A DNA stretch of 64,000 nucleotides from Lasioglossum baleicum (lineage: Eukaryota; Arthropoda; Insecta; Hymenoptera; Halictidae): assembly GCF_051020765.1 (NCBI RefSeq), contig NW_027469085.1:1984001-2048000 (forward strand). The letters run 5' to 3'. Numbering within the stretch: the first letter of the stretch is position 1; the number at the start of each line of letters is the position of its first letter. Under the pieces are notes generated by a model. It made no database searches. It was not told the DNA's origin and saw nothing but the letters and a program-made list of their open reading frames with translations. Shown piece by piece: positions 54,301 to 63,624 of this stretch. A program made the position numbers and the translations under genes.

Positions 54301-54769
54301 CTGCTGTAAAGCACAAGTGAAAGCTTTTTGATTCGACGAATTGCAAGCTCATATTATCACCACTGGTCTAGCGAAACGTGGGAATTAAGTTGTACAACCC
54401 AATATTGCACCAACACAGAGTGGAACCACGCGCAGGTTCTCGTTCTGCAACCGTAGCAGAGATGGACCCGTTCGAAGAATACGCGACCATCCACAAAGGG
54501 TCATTTCGATTTGTCGGAGAACGACGTGATAAAGAAAAATTGGAATTTATTCTGCGAGGCTCTCCGTCTCACTGGTGAGACAGGGCCGAAGCCTCCGAAA
54601 AAATATAAACAATTATCGTCCCCCTCCTCAACGGGACGCGGTAAAATTATCAAACGTTGAACGGCCCGCGGCTATAATAAGGTTGGTTCGCACTGCTGTA
54701 AAGCACAAGTGAAAGCTTTTGGATTCGAAGAATTGCAAGCCCTTATTATCACCACTGGTCTAGCGAAAC
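51391..54769 (+). repeat. 391-bp array, f-d-e-f/g-d-e-d-e block
   Basis: Anchors 51,659 to 54,378. The first part copies 47,762-49,317 at an offset of 3,897 bp. The longest poly-C run in the window (12, at 53,448-53,459) lies in the type-d monomer at 53,215. The monomer at 52,825 is a type-f/type-g chimera. Confidence 0.88.
53448..53459 (+). repeat. Poly-C homopolymer of type-d monomers (longest copy, 12 C)
   Basis: Each type-d monomer has 'attaacgt', a C tract, then 'ttcatcgg'. In 17 monomers the tract is pure and ranges from 7 (9786-9792) to 12 C here. In 14 others it is interrupted as 'ccaccccc' and always has the same length. Most of the length variation between type-d monomers comes from this tract. 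Confidence 0.85.
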
Positions 54770-57700
54770 GTGGGAATTAAGCTGTACAACCCAATATTCC
54801 GCCAACACAGAGTGGAACCACGCGCAGGATCTCGTTCTCCAACAGAAGCAGAGATGGACCCGTTCGAAGAATACGGGATCATCCACAAAGGCTATTTCCT
54901 ATTTGTCGGAGGCCGACGTGATGAAGAAAAATTGGAATTTATTCTGCGAGGCTCTCCGTCTCACTAGTGAGCCAGGGCCGAAGCCTCCGAAAAAATATAA
55001 ACAAATATCGTCCCCCTCCTCAACGGGACGCGGTAAAATTATCAAACGTTGAACGGCCCGCGGCTATAAAAAGGTTGGTGCGCACTGCTGTAAAGCACAA
55101 GTGAAAGGTTTTGGATTTGAAGAATTGCAAGCTCTCATTATCACCACTGACCTAGCCAAACGTGAGAATTAAGCTGTACAACCCAATATTCCACCAACAC
55201 AGAGTGGAACCACAAGCAGGATCTCGTTCACCAACCGAAGCAGAGATGGACATGTTCGAAGAATACGCGACCAACCACGAAGGGTATTTCGATTTGTCGG
55301 AGGACGACGTGATGAGGAAAAATTGGAATTGAATGTGCGAGGATCACCGTCTCACCGGCGAGACGTGGCCGATGCCACCGTGCCAATATAAACCACTAAC
55401 GTCCCCTCCCCCTCGTCGGGACGCGGGAAAATTATCGAACGTTGGCCGGTCCGCGGATGTAAAAAGGTTCGGGAGCACTGCTGTAAAGCACAAGTGAGAG
55501 CTTCTGGATTCGAAGAATTGCAAGCTCTTAATATCACCATAGGTCTTGCGATCCCTGAGAATTAAGCTGTGGAGCCCAATATTGCACCAACACAGAGTGG
55601 AACCACACGCAGGATCTCGTTCTGCAACCGTAGCAGAGATGGACCCGTTCGAAGCATACGCGACCATCCACAAAGGGTCATTTCGATTCGTCGGAGAACG
55701 ACGTGATAAAGAAAAATTGGAATTTATTCTGCGAGGCTCTCCATCTCACTGGTGACACAGGGCCGAAGCCTCCGAAAAATATAAACAATTATCGTCCCCC
55801 TCCTCAACGGGACGCGGTAAAATTATCAAACGTTGAACGGCCCGCGGCTATAATAAGGTTGGTGCGCACTGCTGTAAAGCACAAGTGAAAGCTTTTGGAT
55901 TCGAAGAATTGCAAGCCCTTATTACCACCACTGGTCTAGCGAAACGTGGGAATTAAGCTGTACAACCCAATATTCCACCAACACAGAGTGGAACCACGCC
56001 CAGGATCTCGTTCTCCAACAGAAGCAGAGATGGACCCGTTCGAAGAATACGGGATCATCCACAAAGGGTATTTCCTATTTGTCGGAGGACGACGTGATGA
56101 AGAAAAATTGGAATTTATTCTGCGAGGCTCTCCGTCTCACTGGTGAGACAGGGCCGAAGCCTCCGAAAAAATATATACAATTATCGTCCCCCTCCTCAAC
56201 GGGACGCGGTAAAATTATCAAACTTTGAACGGCCCGCGGCTATAATAAGGTTGGTTCGCACTGCTGTAAAGCACAAGTGAAAGCTTTTGGATTCGAAGAA
56301 TTGCAAGCCCTTATTATCACCACTGGTCTAGCGAAACGTGGGAATTAAGCTGTACAACCCAATATTCCACCAACACAGAGTGGAACCACGCCCAGGATCT
56401 CGTTCTCCAACAGAAGCAGAGATGGACCCGTTCGAAGAATACGCGACCATCCATAAAGGGTATTTCGATTTGTCGGAGAACGACGTGATAAAGAAAAATT
56501 GGAATTTATTCTGCGAGGCTCTCCGTCTCACTGGTGAGACAGGGCCGAAGCCTCCGAAAAAATATAAACAATTATCGACCCCTCCTCAACGGGACGAGGT
56601 AAAATTATCAAACGTTGAACGGCCCGCGGCTATAATAAGGTTGGTGCGCACTGCTGTAAAGCACAAGTGAAAGCTTTTGGATTCGAAGAATGGCAAGCCC
56701 TTATTATCACCACTGGTCTAGCGAAACGTGGGAATTAAGCTGTACAACCCAATATTCCACCAACACAGAGTGGAACCACGCGCAGGTTCTCGTTCTGCAA
56801 CCGTAGCAGAGATGGACCCGTTCGAAGAATACGCGACCATCCACAAAGGGTATTTCGATTCGTTGGAGAACGACGTGATGAAGAAACATTGGAATTTGTT
56901 CTGCGAGGCTCACCGGCGAGTCGGGACCGAAGCCACCGCAACAATATAAGCAATTAACGTCCACCCCCTTCATCGGGGCGAGGTAAAATTATCTAACGTT
57001 GGCCGGCTCGCGACTATAAAAAGTTTGGGGAGCACTGCTGTAAAGCACAAGTGAAAGCTTTTTGATTCGACGAATTGCAAGCTCATATTATCACCACTGG
57101 TCTAGCGAAACGTGGGAATTAAGTTGTACAACCCAATATTGCACCAACACAGAGTGGAACCACGCGCAGGTTCTCGTTCTGCAACCGTAGCAGAGATGGA
57201 CCCGTTCGAAGAATACGCGACCATCCACAAAGGGTCATTTCGATTTGTCGGAGAACGACGTGATAAAGAAAAATTGGAATTTATTCTGCGAGGCTCTCCG
57301 TCTCACTGGTGAGACAGGGCCGAAGCCTCCGAAAAAATATAAACAATTATCGTCCCCCTCCTCAACGGGACGCGGTAAAATTATCAAACGTTGAACGGCC
57401 CGCGGCTATAATAAGGTTGGTGCGCACTGCTGTAAAGCACAAGTGAAAGCTTTTGGATTCGAAGAATGGCAAGCCCTTATTATCACCACTGGTCTAGCGA
57501 AACGTGGGAATTAAGCTGTACAACCCAATATTCCACCAACACAGAGTGGAACCACGCGCAGGTTCTCGTTCTGCAACCGTAGCAGAGATGGACCCGTTCG
57601 AAGAATACGCGACCATCCACAAAGGGTATTTCGATTTGTCGGAGGACGACGTGATGAAGAAAAATTGGAATTTATTCTGCGAGGCTCTCCGTCTCACTGG

Positions 57701-59683
57701 TGAGACAGGGCCGATGCCTCCGAAAAAATATATACAATTATCGTCCCCCTCCTCAACGGGACGTGGTAAAATTATCAAACGTTGAACGGCCCGCGGCTAT
57801 AAGAAGGTTGGTTCGCACTGCTGTAAAGCACAAGTGAAAGGTTTTTTATTCGAAGAATTGCAAGCCCTTATTATCACCACTGGTCTAGCGAAACGTGGGA
57901 ATTAAGCTGTACAACCCAATATTCCACCAACACAGACTGGAACCACGCCCAGGATCTCGTTCTCCAACCGAAGCAGAAATGGACGCGTTCGAAAAATACG
58001 CGACCATCCGCAAAGGGTATTTCGATTCGTTGGAGAACGACGTGATGAAGAAACATTGGAATTGATTCTGCGAGGATCACCGTCTCACCGGCGAGTCGTG
58101 GCCGATGCCACCGTACCAATATAAACAACTAACGTCCCCTCCCCCTCGTCGGGACGCGGTAAAATTATCGAACGTTGACCGGTCCGCGGATATAAAAAGG
58201 TTCGGGAGCACTGCTGTAAAGCACAAGTGAGAGCTTCTGGATTCGAAGAATTGCAAGCTCTTAATATCACCATAGGTCTTGCGATCCCTGAGAATTAAGC
58301 TGTGGAGCCCAATATTGCACCAACACAGAGTGGAACCACACGCAGGATCTCGTTCTGCAACCGTAGCAGAGATGGACCCGTTCGAAGCATACGCGACCAT
58401 CCACAAAGGGTCATTTCGATTCGTCGGAGAACGACGTGATAAAGAAAAATTGGAATTTATTCTGCGAGGCTCTCCGTCTCACTGGTGAGACAGAGCCGAA
58501 GCCTCCGAAAAAATATACACAATTATCGTCCCCCTCCTCAACGGGACGCGGTAAAATTATCAAACGTTGAACGGCCCGCGGCTATAATAAGGTTGGTTCG
58601 CACTGCTGTAAAGCACAAGTGAAAGCTTTTGGATTCGAAGAATTGCAAGCCCTTATTATCACCACTGGTCTAGCGAAACGTGGGAATTAAGCTGTACAAC
58701 CCAATATTCCACCAACACAGACTGGAACCACGCCCAGGATCTCGTTCTCCAACCGAAGCAGAGATGGACCCGTTCGAAGAATACGGGATCATCCACAAAG
58801 GCTATTTCCTATTTGTCGGAGGACGACGTGATAAAGAAAAATTGGAATTTATTCTGCGAGGCTCTCCATCTCACTGGTGACACAGGGCCGAAGCCTCCGA
58901 AAAATATAAACAATTATCGTCCCCCTCCTCAACGGGACGCGGTAAAATTATCAAACGTTGAACGGCCCGCGGCTATAATAAGGTTGGTGCGCACTGCTGT
59001 AAAGCACAAGTGAAAGCTTTTGGATTCGAAGAATTGCAAGCCCTTATTACCACCACTGGTCTAGCGAAACGTGGGAATTAAGCTGTACATCCCAATATTC
59101 CACCAACACAGAGTGGAACCACGCGCAGGATCTCGTTCTCCAACAGAAGCAGAGATGGACCCGTTCGAAGAATACGGGATCATCCACGAAGGGTATTTCG
59201 ATTTGTCGGATGACGACGTGATGAGGAAAAATTGGAATTGATTCTGCGAGGATCACCGCCTCACCGGCGAGACGTGGCCGATGCCACCGTACCAATATAA
59301 ACAACTAACGTCCCCTCCCCCTCGTCGGGACGCGGTAAAATTATCGAATGTTGACCGGTCCGCGGATATAAAACGGTTCGGGAGCACTGCTGTAAAGCAC
59401 AAGTGAGAGCTTCTCGATTCGAAGAATTGCAAGCTCTTAATATCACCATAGGTCTTGCGATCCCTGAGAATTAAGCTGTGGAGCCCAATATTGCACCAAC
59501 ACAGAGTGGAACCACACGCAGGATATCGTTCTGCAACCGTAGCAGAGATGGACCCGTTCGAAGCATACGCGACCATCCACAAAGGGTCATTTCGATTCGT
59601 CGGAGAACGACGTGATAAAGAAAAATTGGAATTTATTCTGCGAGGCTCTCCGTCTCACTGGCGAGACAGGGCCGAAGCCTCCG
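54770..59683 (+). repeat. Diverged edge of the 391-bp array
   Basis: Thirteen monomers (anchors 54,770 to 59,464) with clearly more private changes than the interior. Examples are 'actagtgagccaggg' near 54,964, 'gacctagccaaacgtgag' near 55,148-55,166, 'ggaattgaatgtgcg' near 55,326, 'ataaaccactaacg' near 55,387 and 'acgcgggaaaattatc' near 55,422. Two monomers have lost one A in the poly-A run ('ctccgaaaaatataaac' near 55,770 and 58,892). The monomer at 57,895 is a type-d 5' half joined to a type-b 3' half. The last monomer stops after 'gcctccg' at 59,683, about 219 bp past its anchor. Higher divergence at an array end is expected when unequal exchange homogenises mainly the interior. Confidence 0.9.
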
Positions 59684-59690
59684 CATAAAC
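59684..59690. other. Junction between the 391-bp and 149-bp satellites
   Basis: The 391-bp monomer reads normally through 'gaagcctccg' ending at 59,683. The 149-bp satellite starts in phase at 'cgtcgaatct' at 59,691. The seven bases between (cataaac) fit neither family. I saw no transposon end, target-site duplication or gradual transition. The break falls before the poly-A tract of the 391-bp monomer. Confidence 0.9.
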
Positions 59691-60059
59691 CGTCGAATCT
59701 GACATAAGCTCGAATAAATCGTTATCGTGCTTGTCGGGTCGGGGTTTCTATTCCAATTTCGCATACTTGCATGCAAATGCACTGATATAGCACGCGAAAC
59801 AGCGATTCCGCACAGAAATACACTTCTGAAACGAAGAATCGTCGAATCTAACATAAGCTCGAATAAATCGTGATTCTGATTGCCGGGTCGGAGTTTCTAT
59901 TCCAATTTCGCATACTTGCATGCAAATGCACTGATATAGCACGCGAAACAGCGATTCCGCATAGAAATACACTTCTGAAAAGAAGAATCGTCGAATCTGA
60001 CATAAGCTCGAATAAATCGTGATCGTGCTTGCCGGGTCGGAGTTTCTATTCCACTTTCT
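59691..60059 (+). repeat. Junction-proximal, more diverged 149-bp units
   Basis: The first units next to the 391-bp array carry private changes not seen further in: 'atcgttatcgtg' and 'ggtcggggtttc' near 59,720-59,746, 'gaatctaac' near 59,845, 'gtgattctgattgcc' near 59,870, and 'ctgatatagc' in both of the first two units. This mirrors the diverged edge on the other side of the junction. Confidence 0.75.
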
Positions 60060-60653
60060 CATACTTGCATGCAAATGCACTGATCTAGCACGCGAAACAG
60101 CGATTCCGCACAGAAATACACTTCTGAAACGAAGAATCGTCGAATCTGACATAAGCTCGAATAAATCGTGATCGTTCTTGCCGGGTCGGAGTTTTCGTGC
60201 CAATTTGGCATACTTGCATGCAAATGCACAGATCTAGCGCGCAACAGCGATTCCGGAGAGAAATACACTTTTGAAACGAAGAATCGTCGAATCTGACATA
60301 AGCTCGAATAAATCGTGATCGTGCTTGCCGGGTCGGAGTTTTCGTGCCAATTTGGCATACTTGCATGCAAATGCACTGATCCAGCACGCGAAACAGCGAT
60401 TCCGCATAGAAATTCATTTGTGAACCGAATAATCGTCGAATCTGACAAAAGCTCGAATAAATGGTGATCGTGCTTGCCGGGTCGGAGTTTCTATTCCAAT
60501 TTCTCATACTTGCATGCAAATGCACAGATCTAGCGCGCGAAACAGCGATTCCGCACAGAAATACATTTGTGAAACGAATAATCGTCGAATCTGACATAAG
60601 CTCGAATAAATCGTGATCGTGCTTGCCGAATCGGAGTTTTCGTGCCAATTTCG
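60060..60653 (+). repeat. Four-unit signature block of the 149-bp array, copy 1
   Basis: A distinctive series: a unit ending 'cgttcttgccggg', a 147-bp unit with 'gcgcgcaacag', a unit with 'ctgatccagc' and 'attcatttgtgaaccg', then one with 'cagatctagcgcgcg'. It recurs about 1,339 and 2,676 bp downstream, at 61,399 and 62,736, so the array has a nine-unit higher-order period. Confidence 0.82.
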
Positions 60654-60656
60654 CAT

Positions 60657-60670
60657 ATTTGCATGCAAAT
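60657..60670. other. 14-bp perfect palindrome ATTTGCATGCAAAT containing the octamer ATGCAAAT (representative)
   Basis: Most 149-bp units hold the 10-bp palindrome TTGCATGCAA and the octamer ATGCAAAT. In two units (here and at 61,104-61,117) the palindrome grows to 14 bp, so the octamer is present on both strands. Units at 60,803, 61,399 and 61,993 have 'atacaaat' and lack it. The octamer is the classic POU/Oct-type site; occupancy here is unknown. The GCATGC core gives one SphI site in most units. Confidence 0.7.
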
Positions 60671-61398
60671 GCACTGATCTAGCACGCGAAACAGCGATTC
60701 CGCACAGAAATACACTTCTGAAACGAAGAATCGTCGAATCTGACATAAGCTCGAATAAAGGGTGATCGTGCTTGTCGGGTCGGAGTTTCTATTCCAATTT
60801 CGCATACTTGCATACAAATGCTCTGATCGAGCACACGAAACAGCGATTCCGCACAGAAATACACTTCCGAAACGAAGAATCGTCGAATCTGACATAAGCT
60901 CGAATAAATCATGATCGTGCTTGTCGGGTCGGAGTTTCTATTCCACTTTCTCATACTTGCATGCAAATGCACTGATCTAGCACGCGAAACAGCGATTCCG
61001 CACAGAAATACATTTGTGAAACGAATAATCGTCGAATCTGACATAAGCTCGAATAAATCGTGATCGTGCTTGCCGAATCGGAGTTTTCGTGCCAATTTCG
61101 CATATTTGCATGCAAATGCACTGATCTAGCACGCGAAACAGCGATTCCGCACAGAAATACACTTCTGAAACGAAGAATCGTCGAATCTGACATAAGCTCG
61201 AATAAAGGGTGATCGTGCTTGTCGGGTCGGAGTTTCTATTCCAATTTCGCATACTTGCATGCAAATGCACTGATACAGCACGCGAAACAGCGATTCCGCA
61301 CGGAAAGACACTTCTGAAACGAAGAATCGTCGAATCTGACATAAGCTCCAATAAATCGTGGTCGTGCTTGCCGAATCGGAGTTTCCGTGCCAATTTCG

Positions 61399-61992
61399 CA
61401 TATTTGCATACAAATGCTATGATCGAGCACACGAAACAGCGATTCCGCACAGAAATACACTTCTGAAACGAAGAATCGTCGAATCTGACATAAGCTCGAA
61501 TAAATCGTGATCGTTCTTGCCGGGTCGGAGTTTTCGTGCCAGTTTGGCATACTTGCATGCAAATGCACAGATCTAGCGCGCAACAGCGATTCCGCAGAGA
61601 AATACACTTTTGAAACGAAGAATCGTCGAATCTGACATAAGCTCGAATAAATCGTGATCGTGCTTGCCGGGTCGGAGTTTTCGTGCCAATTTGGCATACT
61701 TGCATGCAAATGCACTGATCCAGCACGCGAAACAGCGATTCCGCAAAGAAATTCATTTGTGAACCGAATAATCGTCGAATCTGACATAAGCTCGAATAAA
61801 TGGTGATCGTGCTTGCCGGGTCGGAGTTTCTATTCCAATTTCTCATACTTGCATGCAAATGCACAGATCTAGCGCGCGAAACAGCGATTCCGCACAGAAA
61901 TACATTTGTGAAACGAATAATCGTCGAATCTGACATAAGCTCGAATAAATCGTGATCGTGCTTGCCGAATCGGAGTTTCCGTGCCAATTTCG
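61399..61992 (+). repeat. Four-unit signature block of the 149-bp array, copy 2
   Basis: Same series as 60,060-60,653 at an offset of 1,339 bp from the 147-bp unit onward. The first unit differs at its start, reading 'catatttgcatacaaatgc' with 'atgatcgagcacacg'. That disrupts the octamer and shows that different unit types were joined upstream of the shared series. Confidence 0.8.
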
Positions 61993-62735
61993 CATATTTG
62001 CATACAAATGCTATGATCGAGCACACGAAACAGCGATTCCGCACAGAAATACACATCTGAAACGAAGAATCGTCGAAACTGACATAAGCTCGAATAAATC
62101 ATGATCGTGCTTGTCGGGTCGGAGTTTCTATTCCACTTTCTCATACTTGCATGCAAATGCACTGATCTAGCTCGCGAAACAGCGATTCCGCACAGAAATA
62201 CACTTCTGAAACGAAGAATCGTCGAATCTGACATAAACTCGAATAAATCGTGATCGTGCTTGCCTTGTCGGAGTTTCTGTGCCAATTTCGCATCTTTGCA
62301 TGCAAATGCACTGATCTAGCACGCGAAACAGCGATTCCGCCCAGAAATACACTTCTGAAACGAAGAATCGTCGAATCTGACATAAGCTCGAATAAATGGT
62401 GATCGTCCTTGCCGGGTCGGAGTTTCTATTTCAATTTCTCATACTTGCATGCAAATGCACAGATCTAGCGCGCAACAGCGATTCCGCAGAGAAATACACT
62501 TTTGAAACGAAGAATCGTCGAATCTGACATAAGCTCGAATAAATCGTGATCGTGCTTGCCAGGTCGGAGTTTTCGTGCCAATTTGGCATACTTGCATGCA
62601 AATGCACAGATCTAGCGCGCGAAACAGCGATTCCGCACAGAAATACACTTCCGAAACGAAGAATCGTCGAATCTGACATAAGCTCGAATAAATCATGATC
62701 GTGCTTGTCGGGTCGGAGTTTCTATTCCACTTTCT

Positions 62736-63329
62736 CATACTTGCATGCAAATGCACTGATCTAGCACGCGAAACAGCGATTCCGCACAGAAATACACTTC
62801 TGAAACGAAGAATCGTCGAATCTGACATAAGCTCGAATAAATCGTGATCGTTCTTGCCGGGTCGGAGTTTTCGTGCCAATTTGGCATACTTGCATGCAAA
62901 TGCACAGATCTAGCGCGCAACAGCGATTCCGCAGAGAAATACACTTTTGAAACGAAGAATCGTCGAATCTGACATAAGCTCGAATAAATCGTGATCGTGC
63001 TTGCCGGGTCGGAGGTTTCGTGCCAATTTGGCATACTTGCATGCAAATGCACTGATCCAGCACGCGAAACAGCGATTCCGCAAAGAAATTCATTTGTGAA
63101 CCGAATAATCGTCGAATCTGACATAAGCTCGAATAAATGGTGATCGTGCTTGCCGGGTCGGAGTTTCTATTCCAATTTCTCATACTTGCATGCAAATGCA
63201 CAGATCTAGCGCGCGAAACAGCGATTCCGCACAGAAATTCATTTGTGAAACGAATAATCGTCGAATCTGACATAAACTCGAATAAATCGTGATCGTGCTT
63301 GCCTTGTCGGAGTTTCTGTGCCAATTTCG
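62736..63329 (+). repeat. Four-unit signature block of the 149-bp array, copy 3
   Basis: Same series as copy 1 at an offset of 2,676 bp, and as copy 2 at 1,337 bp. Its last unit ends 'gccttgtcggagtttctg', like the unit at 62,142. From there the array repeats 62,291-62,7xx at an offset of about 1,039 bp. Confidence 0.8.
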
Positions 63330-63624
63330 CATCTTTGCATGCAAATGCACTGATCTAGCACGCGAAACAGCGATTCCGCCCAGAAATACACTTCTGAAAC
63401 GAAGAATCGCGAATCTGACATAAGCTCGAATAAATGGTGATCGTCCTTGCCGGGTCGGAGTTTCTATTTCAATTTCTCATACTTGCATGCAAATGCACAG
63501 ATCTAGCGCGCAACAGCGATTCCGCAGAGAAATACACTTTTGAAACGAAGAATCGTCGAATCTGACATAAGCTCGAATAAATCGTGATCGTGCTTGCCAG
63601 GTCGGAGTTTTCGTGCCAATTTGG

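Larger units (their letters stand above)
1..59683 (+). repeat. ~391-bp satellite DNA array with higher-order repeat structure
   Basis: The whole segment is built from one head-to-tail monomer. The conserved element 'gaattaag' recurs at 184, 575, 967, 1359, 1750, 2141 and so on to 59,464, about 153 times, with spacings of 383-393 bp and a mean of 390. All copies share one orientation. The first 183 bases are the 3' part of a cut monomer and the last monomer is truncated at the junction. Monomers fall into recurring variant types (a to i in the summary) that follow each other in set orders, which defines higher-order repeats. Most monomers contain one SacII site (CCGCGG) and one HindIII site (AAGCTT). 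Open frames of 60-165 codons on both strands recur with the monomer and are by-products of the repeat. No inverted copies, transposon insertions or unrelated spacers were seen. Such arrays typically form pericentromeric or centromeric heterochromatin; that location is inferred. Confidence 0.98.

Noticed and set aside
1..59683. Many 60-124-codon frames on both strands in the 391-bp array treated as a gene family
   Set aside because: They repeat with the monomer, overlap each other on both strands, and are disrupted by one-base indels in many monomers. They are better explained as satellite sequence.
1..59683. CRISPR array
   Set aside because: The repeats are long (391 bp), directly adjacent, and have no unique spacers. 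The same holds for the 149-bp array.
59684..59690. Transposon insertion or target-site duplication at the satellite junction
   Set aside because: The seven unassigned bases are not repeated on either side and no terminal inverted repeat or element sequence is present.
60977..62056. 359-codon minus-strand open frame in the 149-bp array
   Set aside because: It runs through about seven satellite units, with the translated motif rotating through all three frames because 149 is not a multiple of 3. Its length depends on where 147-bp units shift the frame. There is no start context or non-repeat sequence. It is a by-product of the repeat.
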